Positions 10,352 through 21,080 are shown, counted from the stretch's first letter. The stretch is 64,000 bases of DNA from Bacteriovoracaceae bacterium (GCA_028378565.1 JAONMX010000003.1:26548-90547); one strand, 5' to 3'. Notes: generated by a model not told the origin, from the sequence alone. A program made the numbers and translations.

Positions 10352-11158
10352 ATGATAAAAAGCAATCAAAATAAATGTTCAGTCGTAATCCCTGTATATA
10401 ATGAAGAAGAATGTATAGAGGGTGTTATTCAATCTTGGAATAGACAGTTTATCAAAATGGAGATCACTCCATATTTTATTTGCATCAATGATGGTTCTAA
10501 GGATCAGTCTGGGCGAATTTTAGATGAACTTGCTAAAGAAATACCTCATATGAAAGTTATTCATCAAGAAAATAGCGGTCACGGCGAAAGTATTAGAAGG
10601 GGTTACTCACATTCACTCACTGATGATACTGAATATGTTTTTCAAATTGATAGTGATAATCAATTTGCTCCTTCCGACTTCCAACACCTCTGGGAAGCTC
10701 GTCATGAAAGTGACCTCATTCTCGGTAGAAGAAAAGATAGAAAAGATCCTCTTACAAGGAAAATTATTAGCTCAGTATTATCAGATTATGTTTACAACCT
10801 TAGTGGTTGCGAAATACTTGACGCAAATACTCCTTTCAGACTCTATAATAAGAAGTTTTTAAAAAGTGTTCTCTTTTCAATACCTGTTGGAAGCTTTACC
10901 CCAAATATCATGCTTTCAATCCTTGGTAAAAAATTTGGAAGGAATTTAACAGAAACTCCTGTTAAACATTTTGAAAGAACCACCGGAACAAACAGTTTAT
11001 TAAGCTTTGGACTACTGAAAGCTTGCTTAAAATCTTTTACTCAAATCTATCACTTCATCCAATCATTGAGATATCAATATTTCACGATTGAGAAATCCAC
11101 TAAACAAAGTTATTCTAATAGCACTAATCAAATAGATGATTTAAAAAGTGCTGTTTAA
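10352..11158 (+). CDS. Family 2 glycosyltransferase (DPM1/DPG synthase-like)
   Basis: CSVVIPVYNEEECIEGV, INDGSKDQSGRIL, FQIDSDNQF. Confidence 0.88.
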   Translation: MIKSNQNKCSVVIPVYNEEECIEGVIQSWNRQFIKMEITPYFICINDGSKDQSGRILDELAKEIPHMKVIHQENSGHGESIRRGYSHSLTDDTEYVFQIDSDNQFAPSDFQHLWEARHESDLILGRRKDRKDPLTRKIISSVLSDYVYNLSGCEILDANTPFRLYNKKFLKSVLFSIPVGSFTPNIMLSILGKKFGRNLTETPVKHFERTTGTNSLLSFGLLKACLKSFTQIYHFIQSLRYQYFTIEKSTKQSYSNSTNQIDDLKSAV

Positions 11159-12507
11159 TGACAAAAGTAAAATTCTTAGTAATTGGTGCTGGACCAACTG
11201 GAATTGGTTGTGCCTTAAGGTTTCTTGAAAAGGATATTCAAGATTTCCTACTATTAGAAAAAAATGATTATGCCGGTGGCCTTGCGACAACCTTTACTGA
11301 TGAAAAAGGTTTCATGTGGGATATTGGTGGGCATGTTCAATTCTCACATTATAAATATTTTGACGATGCTATGGAGTTAGCTCTCGGTAAGGATGGCTGG
11401 TTTCACCACCAAAGAGAATCTTGGGTGTGGATCAATGATCGCTTTGTTCCCTACCCTTTCCAAAATAATATTCACCGACTAGACGAAGAAATCGCCTCGA
11501 AGTGTCTCATGGATATGAAAAACAGAGATACTTCAATAGATCCTGCTAATTTTAAAGATTGGCTCAAAAAGCAATTTGGTAGCAAACTTTGTGAGATCTT
11601 CATGTACCCCTACAACTATAAAGTCTGGGCCTTTGACTCATCAAAAATGTCACATCAATGGGTTAGTGAAAGAGTTTCTCCTATTGATGTTGAGAAGATT
11701 GAAAAGAACCTAGACGAAAAAATTGATCAAGTAAGCTGGGGTCCCAATGCCACTTTTCAATTTCCTAAGAGAGGTGGAACTGGTGCCATATGGAAATCTC
11801 TGGCCAGTAAAATTCCAAAAGATAAGATTCGTTACAATTCTTCAGTTATGAAGATAGATTTAAAACAAAAGTTTGTAGAGACCAACGGTGAAAAAATCTA
11901 CTTTGAAAAAGTTTTATCGACTATGCCTCTCGATCAATTATGCTATATAACAAATGAAATCCCTGATGACTTAACTAAGATGGCTAGAGACTTCAAGTTC
12001 TCGAATACCCACATTATTGGAGTTGGTGTAAAAGGCAAACTCTCCGATAACTTGAAGACCAAGTGTTGGATGTACTTTCCAGAAGATGATTGTCCTTTTT
12101 ATAGAACAACGGTCTTTAGTAACTACAGTAAATATAACGTGCCTTCAGAAGAGTATTTCTCACTCATGACTGAGACAAGCTCGTCTGAAGAAAAAAAGGT
12201 GAATAAAGAAACTCTAGCAGATGATGTTATCAATGGACTAATAAAGACGAAATTAATTAGCTCTGGTGATCAAATAGAAAGTGTCTTTAGCTATTCGACA
12301 AAGTATGGCTACCCCACTCCTTTTCTTAAGCGGGATAGCTATTTAGAAAAACTCATTCCCTACTTTGAAAGCAAAGACGTCTTTAGTCGAGGAAGGTTTG
12401 GCGGATGGAAGTATGAAGTAAGTAATCAGGACCATACATTCATGCAGGGTGTAGAGTGGGTGGATTTGATGATTGATAACAAAGCAGAGGAGACTTATAT
12501 ATTATGA
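11158..12507 (+). CDS. FAD-dependent amine oxidase / protoporphyrinogen-oxidase-like protein
   Basis: FLVIGAGPTGIGCALRF dinucleotide-binding motif; FPKRGGTGAIWKSLA. Confidence 0.8.
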   Translation: MTKVKFLVIGAGPTGIGCALRFLEKDIQDFLLLEKNDYAGGLATTFTDEKGFMWDIGGHVQFSHYKYFDDAMELALGKDGWFHHQRESWVWINDRFVPYPFQNNIHRLDEEIASKCLMDMKNRDTSIDPANFKDWLKKQFGSKLCEIFMYPYNYKVWAFDSSKMSHQWVSERVSPIDVEKIEKNLDEKIDQVSWGPNATFQFPKRGGTGAIWKSLASKIPKDKIRYNSSVMKIDLKQKFVETNGEKIYFEKVLSTMPLDQLCYITNEIPDDLTKMARDFKFSNTHIIGVGVKGKLSDNLKTKCWMYFPEDDCPFYRTTVFSNYSKYNVPSEEYFSLMTETSSSEEKKVNKETLADDVINGLIKTKLISSGDQIESVFSYSTKYGYPTPFLKRDSYLEKLIPYFESKDVFSRGRFGGWKYEVSNQDHTFMQGVEWVDLMIDNKAEETYIL

Positions 12508-14243
12508 TTAGTGACCATCATAAAAAGTACTCAGTTCTTCAATGGTTAGCTCTATTTTCTTTAATAGTAGCAGGAATATTTTTTCGATTCTATCATTTGG
12601 ATGTGAGAGCTTTTCATCACGATGAATCTTTGCATGGCTACTATAGTTACCTATTTTTTAAAGACTCTGCCTCTCATTTTTATAAGTACAACCCTCTTCT
12701 TCATGGACCTCTTCTTTATAACACTCTTCCTTTTTTTTACTGGATATTTGGCATAACAAAATTTGTAAGTAGAATGCCGGTAGCACTCATTTCTAGTTTG
12801 CTTCTTATTATTCCTTTATATTTTAAAGATAAAATAAAATACTCGACCATGTTTCTGATTATCTCGTTATTAGCATTTTCCCCTAGCCTACTTTATTGGT
12901 CACGCTTTATACGTCATGATTTTTTTGTTTTACTTGGGCTCTCAATAATCTTGGTTGGTTACTTTATCCAACCTCCCTTTTGGAAAGCTCCTTTAATCGG
13001 TCTAGGTGCAGCTATACACTTTTGTACAAAAGAAAACTTCTTTGTCCACTTAGCTCTACTTATTGGTTTTGTTATTTTTGAATCAATATTAAATTACTTT
13101 TCCACAGATTATCGAGAAACGCTGATTCATAAGACTTTATCTTATATCAAGCATAACTTTTTACCCTTCCTAATCGGAGTTGTTCTCTTTAGTTTAATCT
13201 CTACCTATTTCTATACTTTTGGTTTTCAATATTGGGATGGAATTATAGATGGTCTCTACAGAAAAAGTCTTACCTACTGGTTCCACCAACATCAAGTTGA
13301 AAGAATAAGTGGTCCTTTCTCATATCTATCAATCATACTCTCTCTTTATGACCCTTGGATCATCTTCTTTCTTTCTATCCATCTCATTTTATTTTATCGA
13401 TCAATGGAATGGTTACCAAGACTTGGCTTTTTCCTAACATTCCTATTAAGCTTTCTCTTTTACTTCATGTTTGAAAAACAAATGTTCCTCTATCCTTTCT
13501 TTAAAGATATTTTAAAAATTAAAACACCTATTGATTTTTGGCTTTATTTTCCACTTATTTACCACGCTGTTACGGTTACTGCTCATTATCTGAGAAGTGA
13601 GCAAAAGACTCTTGCTGTTAGTGGTTACTTATTCTTTTCATCTTTATTTACTTATAGCTACTTAGGCGAAAAAGTTCCATGGTTAGCAGTCTATCCACTT
13701 ATTGCTGGAATTATTTTTCTTTCTTTTCATTTATCAAAAGAGTTATCTTTTCACTGGAGTATCTTTTTTGTTCCAATACTTTTTCTCAATATTCACCGTT
13801 CTTACGTTATTAATTTTCAAGATGTTAATGAAAATCGACATGCCATTTCACAGGTACAAACGACAAAAGACTATGAGACGAAAGCATTAAGTATTATCAA
13901 AGAAATAGAAAATGCCCCTGAAGAGGCACTGCCAAGAGTATTGGCGTATGGAACAAATGTTTGGCCTCTTGCCTATTACTTTAGAGATAATATTACATTT
14001 GATTATAACCAGTCAGAAAAGAACTTTGAACGATATGATTATATCTTTTTAGATCATCGTCATTTAAAACTAGTCAAAGACATGAGCCAATTTGATATGA
14101 AAGTCTTGCCCATGAGGCATTGGTGGACTCCAGATCAAAGAAGTATTACTTGGTCTGGTTATTTTAACACACTCGTTTTTTTGAAACCTTGGAGTAATCC
14201 TGGTGTAAAAAATTCATATCTCTTAAAAAAGAAAACTTACTGA
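12504..14243 (+). CDS. Agl23-like membrane protein (TIGR03663-type, ArnT/PMT-like)
   Basis: About 12 TM segments; N-terminal FRFYHLDVRAFHHDESLHGYYSY; LLHGPLLYNTLPFFYWIFG. Confidence 0.7.
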   Translation: MISDHHKKYSVLQWLALFSLIVAGIFFRFYHLDVRAFHHDESLHGYYSYLFFKDSASHFYKYNPLLHGPLLYNTLPFFYWIFGITKFVSRMPVALISSLLLIIPLYFKDKIKYSTMFLIISLLAFSPSLLYWSRFIRHDFFVLLGLSIILVGYFIQPPFWKAPLIGLGAAIHFCTKENFFVHLALLIGFVIFESILNYFSTDYRETLIHKTLSYIKHNFLPFLIGVVLFSLISTYFYTFGFQYWDGIIDGLYRKSLTYWFHQHQVERISGPFSYLSIILSLYDPWIIFFLSIHLILFYRSMEWLPRLGFFLTFLLSFLFYFMFEKQMFLYPFFKDILKIKTPIDFWLYFPLIYHAVTVTAHYLRSEQKTLAVSGYLFFSSLFTYSYLGEKVPWLAVYPLIAGIIFLSFHLSKELSFHWSIFFVPILFLNIHRSYVINFQDVNENRHAISQVQTTKDYETKALSIIKEIENAPEEALPRVLAYGTNVWPLAYYFRDNITFDYNQSEKNFERYDYIFLDHRHLKLVKDMSQFDMKVLPMRHWWTPDQRSITWSGYFNTLVFLKPWSNPGVKNSYLLKKKTY

Positions 14244-14956
14244 ACTGAAATAAAGTATTGGTAGGACTCAGCACCTTTTGTCTTCTGATTTTCTAAACCA
14301 GAAGCAATATCGAGACTTGTAGATGAGTTCTTTAAGTCCTGAACGACTTCACCGATATTTAATTCTTTTCCTTTTGATATTATTACTTTTGTTGAGATAT
14401 CATTACCATCAGTTGATTGCGTATACACATCAAGCAAATAATTACTCTTACCACTTTTGCTACAAACGAGCTCAACTTTGTTGTTATTAACCATGATATG
14501 GCCTCTCAAACCTTCTGTCAGAACCAGCCGGCTAACTCTTTGTGAACCTGATTTTTCAATGGTTTTAGAAATATTTGTATTATTGCCAAGCTTTAGATTG
14601 TCTTGTTCTTTATTTAAAAGACTGACTCTTCGCATTTTAAAATAACAATTCTGCGGTACCAATTTGTTACGAACAATACTGTTGGCACCGCTGCTACTAT
14701 CGTAAGTTCGAATTATTTTGAATCGTCTTGATATCCACTTTTCAAATAACTCTTTTCTTGAGCTTTCAATATTGGCCTCAACACAATGTAGGCTTTCTCT
14801 GGTGAAGACCTTATCTTTTTTAGCAAGGATAGGAATCAGGTGAGACTTAACTGATGTTAATGAGACATTATTTTCAAAACAAAAGCCTATTAAATTATTT
14901 GCGTGAGCACTTACTAAAAAAAGTGATGCCATAAATAAGCGAAAGAAGGTATTCAT
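14237..14956 (-). CDS. Secreted hypothetical protein
   Basis: Signal peptide MNTFFRLFMASLFLVSAHA; no recognised domain. Confidence 0.6.
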   Translation of the reverse strand: MNTFFRLFMASLFLVSAHANNLIGFCFENNVSLTSVKSHLIPILAKKDKVFTRESLHCVEANIESSRKELFEKWISRRFKIIRTYDSSSGANSIVRNKLVPQNCYFKMRRVSLLNKEQDNLKLGNNTNISKTIEKSGSQRVSRLVLTEGLRGHIMVNNNKVELVCSKSGKSNYLLDVYTQSTDGNDISTKVIISKGKELNIGEVVQDLKNSSTSLDIASGLENQKTKGAESYQYFISVQ

Positions 14957-15514
14957 TTAAATGTCTGTTGTATCTAAATGTTTATCACCAATTTGGCTTT
15001 CAACAAAATCATCGGCAGTTTTAAATTGGCATAGATCAAGAGCTGTTTGAAACTTAAAGTTTTCTGGAATTGTTCCACCACTTTCCTTAATTTTCTCACA
15101 AGTACAAGCAAGGTCCTTCAGAAAATCAAAAAACTTCTCACTGGTTTCTTCGCTCATTAGGTGTTCCATTTGGCAGCTATCATTTTCTGCAACTTCTTCA
15201 CTTACACCCACAAAATCTCTTAGGAAGTAAAAGAGAAGCGTTCGACTTGATAAAATGCGATGAACTTCCTGGTGGCCTTTATCACTTAGGATAAGAAATT
15301 TACTATCATCTTCCTCGTCAACATAACCTTTCTTTTTAAGGTTATTGATTGCAGTTGAAACACTTCCTTTAGTTAGTTGAAGGTCCTTAGCAATATCTGT
15401 GACTCGAGCATATCCTTTTGATTCCTTTAACTTATGAATCGTTAAAAGGTAGTGAACCATATTATGGCTCAATTCAGGATCATTTAGGTGATTTTTATCA
15501 ATTGATTTTGTCAT
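14957..15514 (-). CDS. DtxR/MntR-family metal-dependent transcriptional regulator
   Basis: VHYLLTIHKLKESKGYARVTDIAKDLQLTKGSVSTAINNLKKKGYV wHTH; LSDKGHQEVHRILSSRTLLFYFL; CQMEHLMSEET. Confidence 0.82.
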   Translation of the reverse strand: MTKSIDKNHLNDPELSHNMVHYLLTIHKLKESKGYARVTDIAKDLQLTKGSVSTAINNLKKKGYVDEEDDSKFLILSDKGHQEVHRILSSRTLLFYFLRDFVGVSEEVAENDSCQMEHLMSEETSEKFFDFLKDLACTCEKIKESGGTIPENFKFQTALDLCQFKTADDFVESQIGDKHLDTTDI

Positions 15515-15686
15515 ATATAATTTTTAGCAACCCTTACCTATGGGGTCAATCGACAATTTTTTATTGCATACCTTTGTCTATCTCTATAACTATAAGTCAC
15601 TGTAATTACGTAATTAATCACCGAATATATTTTCCTATCTCCTTAAAAATCCGTTCAATGTTAAAATATAGCCTAGGAGTAAAGTC

Positions 15687-17297
15687 ATGAAAGTTTTAAG
15701 TTTTCTTATTATAAGTTTGATTTCAATATCTTCATTTTCCGAAGGTGCTGTTGGTAATACACGTGCAGGAGAAGGAAACACAGAAGAGATGAATCTTACT
15801 GACCAAGATCGTTGGGAGTCTCAAACCTATATTCATGAAGGAAGAGCAAAGAGACTTAAAGATGAGGAATGTGCCAAATTAGACGACCCAAGAACCTGTC
15901 AAGGATCAGACCCAGGCTTCAAGTATAAAGGTATGGATTCAAATATGGTGAAGGCCATTTCAAAGGCCTACTCAATGATTCTTGGTTTTACCGATGGATC
16001 GTTTAAGGCCGGAGAAAATGCTAAAACTGAAACAGTTACGACAGAGAAGACTGTAAATGATAAAAAAGTAACAGAAACCACTGAAGAGAAACAAGATCAA
16101 CAAGATTATTGTAAGTATGTGGCCATGGGTGGTGAGGCCATCGCCATGTTTCAACAACAAGCGGCTCAGCAAAACTTAGTCAATCTCGACAATGGTAATC
16201 AAAATAGTATTCAAAAGAAATCATTAGAAAAAGCAGCAAGATCCCATAGGGAAAGATCAAAAACAGCGAAAATGCAGGAGATGACTTGGGGTGCAACAAC
16301 CGCTTGTTATACGTGGTATGCAGCTCAAGCCTTCATGGGAAATATTCAACATAGTTTTGGTCTATGGGCCAAGCTTGCAGGTGCTTATTTATTATTTGAC
16401 TTCTACGGCACAGAAAAAGATAAGCAACAAGAATATGCCGATCAAGTAAAGGCCATTGCCGATAAACTTCCTGGGCCGGGCGATTGTAATGCCATTACAG
16501 ATACAGATTGTTACTGTGCTGAAAAATCTACAATGTATGATCCTAGATGTATGCCCTTTGTTCAAAAGAGAAAGATGGCCAATACATCCTACGCCGTTCC
16601 TTGTTTAGATAAGGAAATGAAAGCGGATGTCCAATGCCAGTGTATTGATGAAGAATCATGTTTTGATTCTCGCTTCTTCCAAGATATCAATGGTCCTGGT
16701 TTAGGAAATTTTTTAAATTCTCCAATTGGAAGCCAGTTTAAAGCTCTAACAAGAGGCGAGTATCAAGGTGGTAGAGTTGATACAACTTCCGGTCGAAATA
16801 CTTCTGCCATTAAAAAAGCAATTGATGACTTAATGGATAAGAAAGGTGGTCCTGCTGATCCTGACCTTAATAAAGATCAAATGGAAGAAGCTAAGCTCAT
16901 TGCTAGTGGTGGAATACCTCTAGGCCTTGCTAAAACATTAGCGAGCACGCCATTTGATAAAAATGCACAGAAACAATACGCGAAGTTTAAGAACCGTTTT
17001 AATAGACCAATCAAATATAATGCAAAATCAAAAAAGAATGGGCCTAAAGTTTTAACATTCTCAGGCGGTAGTGGCTTAAGACCTAATAAAAAGAAAACAA
17101 GAAATAATGGAATGGATTTTTCAAAAATGTTTAATAAAAATAAAAAGAAGAAAGCAAACTCAAATGGAAAAGTTTTAAACTTTGCAGGAGAAGCTTCAAG
17201 GCAGGCCCAAATCTCCAAAAATACTGACCGGCCGATTTTTGATATTATCAGTAGAAGATATAGAGTTTCTGGCTGGAGAAGACTAGAACTTAAATAA
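15687..17297 (+). CDS. Secreted Cys-containing hypothetical protein with Lys-rich C-terminus
   Basis: Signal peptide MKVLSFLIISLISISSFSEG; clustered CYC/CQC motifs. Confidence 0.6.
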   Translation: MKVLSFLIISLISISSFSEGAVGNTRAGEGNTEEMNLTDQDRWESQTYIHEGRAKRLKDEECAKLDDPRTCQGSDPGFKYKGMDSNMVKAISKAYSMILGFTDGSFKAGENAKTETVTTEKTVNDKKVTETTEEKQDQQDYCKYVAMGGEAIAMFQQQAAQQNLVNLDNGNQNSIQKKSLEKAARSHRERSKTAKMQEMTWGATTACYTWYAAQAFMGNIQHSFGLWAKLAGAYLLFDFYGTEKDKQQEYADQVKAIADKLPGPGDCNAITDTDCYCAEKSTMYDPRCMPFVQKRKMANTSYAVPCLDKEMKADVQCQCIDEESCFDSRFFQDINGPGLGNFLNSPIGSQFKALTRGEYQGGRVDTTSGRNTSAIKKAIDDLMDKKGGPADPDLNKDQMEEAKLIASGGIPLGLAKTLASTPFDKNAQKQYAKFKNRFNRPIKYNAKSKKNGPKVLTFSGGSGLRPNKKKTRNNGMDFSKMFNKNKKKKANSNGKVLNFAGEASRQAQISKNTDRPIFDIISRRYRVSGWRRLELK

Positions 17298-17696
17298 ATG
17301 GAGTTACTCATGGAAGAGAATAAACTAAAATTTCCGGTAATCTTATTTGATTCAAAATGTCCTATGTGTGTCAGGTTCTCCCATGCTATTAAAAAGTTAG
17401 ATCCGAACTCCGAAAAAGTTCATGTGACTGATCTCCACCAAGAATGGATTTACAAAACCTATCCTCAACTAAGCTATGAAAAAACTGTTCAAGAAATTCA
17501 TTTTCTTAAAAGTGAAGATGAAGTTTTTTGCGGATCACAGGCCATAAGTGAAGTTTTAAGTCTCATTCCTCAGGCCAAAAAATTCAGCTGGCTCATAGAG
17601 TCAAACAGCGGAAAGAAGGCCATCGAATTCTTCTACAGCACTACTAACAAGCTAAAACATTCATTGCACAAGTCTTGCTCAGAGTGTACAAAATAA
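17298..17696 (+). CDS. DCC-family (DUF393) thiol-disulfide oxidoreductase-like protein
   Basis: PVILFDSKCPMCVRFSHAI. Confidence 0.75.
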   Translation: MELLMEENKLKFPVILFDSKCPMCVRFSHAIKKLDPNSEKVHVTDLHQEWIYKTYPQLSYEKTVQEIHFLKSEDEVFCGSQAISEVLSLIPQAKKFSWLIESNSGKKAIEFFYSTTNKLKHSLHKSCSECTK

Positions 17697-17729
17697 GCAA
17701 GTGAAACGGTACTCTCAGTTGGATATGTT

Positions 17730-18467
17730 ATGGATATTAAAGAATTACCTTTTGATAAAACACTGATTATTATTCCTACATTTAACGAAATAGATAATAT
17801 TGAAAATATGATTACAACGCTATTTTCAAAGTATCCTGCTGTATCAATTCTTATCATTGAAGATGGCTCACCTGACGGTACTGCTGACGTTGTAAAGAGA
17901 CTTCAGAGTACTAATGCAAATCTTCACATGATCCAAAGAACAGGTAAGCAGGGGCTTGCTACGGCTTATACAACCGGCTTTAAGTGGGCACTAGAAAGAG
18001 ACTACCAATTTGTCTTTGAAATGGACTGTGACTTTTCTCATGATCCTGCCCATGTAAAAGACTTACTAAATGCGGCTCAAGACTACGACCTGGTTATTGG
18101 CTCACGCTATATAAATGGAATAAGAATTATAAACTGGCCTTTTAAGCGTTTGTTACTTAGTTACCTCGCAAGTATTTATACTCGATTTGTTACTGGCCTT
18201 CCGATTCAAGATACCACTGGTGGTTTTAAATGTTTTACTCGTAAAGCACTAGAGTCACTTGATTTAGATGGCATCATTGCGAAAGGTTATATCTTTCAAT
18301 TAGAACTCAATTATAAAGTATGGAGCAAAGGCTTAAGACTCAAAGAAGTTCCCATCGTTTTTTATGAAAGAGCTCATGGTGTATCAAAAATGGGTGGCGG
18401 AATTATTTTCGAAGCACTCTTCGCTGTATTAAAGTTAAGGTTTAAGAAACTACTAGGAACCCTATAG
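17730..18467 (+). CDS. Polyprenol monophosphomannose synthase-like GT2
   Basis: LIIIPTFNEIDNIENMI, LIIEDGSPDGTADVV, FVFEMDCDFSHDP, DTTGGFKCF. Confidence 0.88.
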   Translation: MDIKELPFDKTLIIIPTFNEIDNIENMITTLFSKYPAVSILIIEDGSPDGTADVVKRLQSTNANLHMIQRTGKQGLATAYTTGFKWALERDYQFVFEMDCDFSHDPAHVKDLLNAAQDYDLVIGSRYINGIRIINWPFKRLLLSYLASIYTRFVTGLPIQDTTGGFKCFTRKALESLDLDGIIAKGYIFQLELNYKVWSKGLRLKEVPIVFYERAHGVSKMGGGIIFEALFAVLKLRFKKLLGTL

Positions 18468-18571
18468 AGTTATTTTCCAAAGAGCTTAAAGAAACCACCT
18501 TTTTTCGGTTTCTTACCGTGCTTCTTTTCATACTCTCTATCAGCAATATCTTTTTCCGTTTTCTCTAGTTG

Positions 18572-19870
18572 CTAAGTGTTTTCTTCTAGTTTTCCTTGCC
18601 AGTATTCAACAGATGCCCTTAAATCTCTATCTTTATTTTTTTGCTCTGAGGATGCTGCTCGATAAATTCCTAAGACTCTTTCGATGGCAATATTTCTTGC
18701 TTGATAATCAATAAGTCTTGCATCTAAATCTAGCTTACTAGGATCACTCTTAAAAACTTTTGCATAAAGAGAAATGGCTTTTTTTACTTCAGGACTATGA
18801 TTAATATTGTGATGACCTTCTTCAATAAATTTTGCTAACTGAAGCATTGAGAAAGGATCAAATTGCTCATACTCAAGAATCTCTGGATATTTTCGAATAA
18901 AGTTTTCAACTTTATCAAACTCACCTCTTGCAAGATGATTGTTTAGCCTTTCTAAAGTGTGAGGATTAATCTCATCATCTACGGTAAGCCCCTTTTCAGA
19001 ATGTACCATCAGCATACTCACACCTGGAAGCATCAGCTCAGAGACACCTTTGTAAAATTGTCCCAAAACTCCTCTAAAGCAGTCCATTCCTCTATTATGT
19101 TGATCAGTAATATCTTGATTAATCCCATTCCAAACATAATCGCTATTATCTACCCCAGTATGAGATAGCTTCATCTTAATATTTTCAACTCCTGGGATGG
19201 CAGAAGAATGAAGTTTTTCATCTTCGTCTTGCCAGTAGTTCTTCCAAACTTTAACTTTCTTTTTGATTGCCTTTATTCTCTTTTTTGTAAAATCCCTTGG
19301 GTACCTTAAGCAGTCTGGAGATGAACCGCCAAAGACTCCATAATCTGAAATACCACAATGAACTTTAGATATTGGATCTATTGTATAGAGATTATTAATA
19401 GGAATATCTTTATCTAAACTTTCTGCCATGGTCATTGCAAGCCACCCACCATGACTTTGTCCAACCAAATTGACCTGCCGAACTCCAAGCTCAGCAGAAG
19501 CATTAAAATCTTTTTCAATTGCTTCTTTAAAAACTTTTTCTCTATCTTCAGTTTCAGGTTTTTTTAATTCAATGACTTTATTTGGTTCTGTTGAGCTTAC
19601 ATAATAGATATTTCCACTCATATCATGACAGCTTACAATATAAGGGTTTTGAGCAATCGAAATCTGCCCCTCTGCTTGTTGTTCAAAAAGTTTGGAGTGC
19701 ATATCACTTAGAATAGGAGTTACTTTTGAACCTATGACTTCATCTTTATCATTTTTAACTGGCTCAAACCCACAAGAGTTAAACCCACCCATAATCACAT
19801 TAAGTGTTTGAGCATAATGATTAAAAGAAATTAAAAATAAGAAAAAAATAAATATTTTTTTACCGATCAC
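18572..19870 (-). CDS. Secreted alpha/beta-hydrolase-like protein ending at an in-frame TAG; frame stays open 33 codons further (to 18470)
   Basis: Signal peptide; nucleophile-elbow-like VGQSHGGWLAM. Downstream of the TAG (18572-18574) the same frame encodes QLEKTEKDIADREYEKKHGKKPKKGGFFKLFGK, then TAA at 18470-18472. Confidence 0.65.
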   Translation of the reverse strand: MIGKKIFIFFLFLISFNHYAQTLNVIMGGFNSCGFEPVKNDKDEVIGSKVTPILSDMHSKLFEQQAEGQISIAQNPYIVSCHDMSGNIYYVSSTEPNKVIELKKPETEDREKVFKEAIEKDFNASAELGVRQVNLVGQSHGGWLAMTMAESLDKDIPINNLYTIDPISKVHCGISDYGVFGGSSPDCLRYPRDFTKKRIKAIKKKVKVWKNYWQDEDEKLHSSAIPGVENIKMKLSHTGVDNSDYVWNGINQDITDQHNRGMDCFRGVLGQFYKGVSELMLPGVSMLMVHSEKGLTVDDEINPHTLERLNNHLARGEFDKVENFIRKYPEILEYEQFDPFSMLQLAKFIEEGHHNINHSPEVKKAISLYAKVFKSDPSKLDLDARLIDYQARNIAIERVLGIYRAASSEQKNKDRDLRASVEYWQGKLEENT

Positions 19871-19926
19871 AACAAATCTTCTGTCTCCCAGCAGACTTAT
19901 CGGATAATAGACTCACTAATATTAAT

Positions 19927-20625
19927 TTATCTTTCCTTCAATTGTCGTGAAAAGATATGACGATTGGCAGGCTCAAAACACATGAGAAGGACAATCCAAC
20001 AGCCACCAAACTCTAAGATTTCGCCCTTTTTTCCACCACTTATAAACTCTGCAAGAATTGCGAGGGAGATATAAGCAATGATGTGATAACCCCGTGGAAG
20101 AGGTAGAGCAAATGAATCAACTAGTTTCTTCACCTTCTCAACTTTCTTATATAGAAAAGGAAGAATAAGAAAATAGAAAACCACAATAATCCCTAAAAAT
20201 GTCCCAAAGATTAATTTATTAATTTTTGTACCACCAAACTGTAAATTATGAAGATTCATTTCATGTTGAGAGTTATACTTCATGAAAAATTCTGGTACTT
20301 GAAAATCAGAAAAACTTTGAATAATTCGTTGTCCCCAACTAATCTCTTCACCCAAACCAAAGAGAAAAACAAAGGCCATGAAATAAAGTCCAAAAATAAA
20401 GCGAGAACTTCTAAAAGGGCTAAGTATTCGTGCTCGGTATATATTCATGATGATACCTACAAGAAGTGCAATTACAGTTAACCATTCCAGTAACCCATCT
20501 TCTCTTACATAGGTTCCTTCAAAAAAGGTGAGGTCTGTTCGAGAGAAATAAATACCAAGAAACACTAATGTAAATATCATTAAAAAAGCAATTTTCTCTA
20601 ATATTTTTCTTGGAACTGACAACAC
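19927..20625 (-). CDS. Multi-pass membrane hypothetical protein
   Basis: Several predicted TM helices. Confidence 0.6.
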   Translation of the reverse strand: MLSVPRKILEKIAFLMIFTLVFLGIYFSRTDLTFFEGTYVREDGLLEWLTVIALLVGIIMNIYRARILSPFRSSRFIFGLYFMAFVFLFGLGEEISWGQRIIQSFSDFQVPEFFMKYNSQHEMNLHNLQFGGTKINKLIFGTFLGIIVVFYFLILPFLYKKVEKVKKLVDSFALPLPRGYHIIAYISLAILAEFISGGKKGEILEFGGCWIVLLMCFEPANRHIFSRQLKER

Positions 20626-20628
20626 TAA

Positions 20629-21063
20629 CTAAACTCCTAAATCTGTAAATTTTGCAATACGATCAGAATGTCTTCCACCTGCAAAATCTGTGGAAAGCCA
20701 AATATCAATCATTTTCTTTACTTCTTCAATTGTATTAATTCTTGCTCCAACACACAAGATATTACTGTCATTATGCTCTCTTGATAATTCAGCGTCCTGT
20801 GGAGTTCTACAAAGTGCTGCTCTTACTTTCTTATAACGATTGGCCACCATGCTTACGCCAATTCCGCTTCCACAAAGAAGAATCCCTATGCCATTGCCTT
20901 CTTTAACATTGATAGCAACTTTACTCGCAAAATCTGGATAGTCACACCTTTCATTAACGAATGGCCCGCAGTCTTCAACTTCTATTTCTTTAGACTTTAG
21001 ATACTCAGTCACAAGATTTTTTTCATCAAATGCAGCATGATCACAACCAATAAAAACTTTCAT
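20629..21063 (-). CDS. rpiB: Ribose-5-phosphate isomerase B
   Basis: MKVFIGCDHAAFDEKN, DCGPF, LCGSGIGVSMVANRYKKVRAALC, HNDSNILCVGAR. Confidence 0.93.
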   Translation of the reverse strand: MKVFIGCDHAAFDEKNLVTEYLKSKEIEVEDCGPFVNERCDYPDFASKVAINVKEGNGIGILLCGSGIGVSMVANRYKKVRAALCRTPQDAELSREHNDSNILCVGARINTIEEVKKMIDIWLSTDFAGGRHSDRIAKFTDLGV

Positions 21064-21080
21064 GGAAATCTCCTTTCTTC

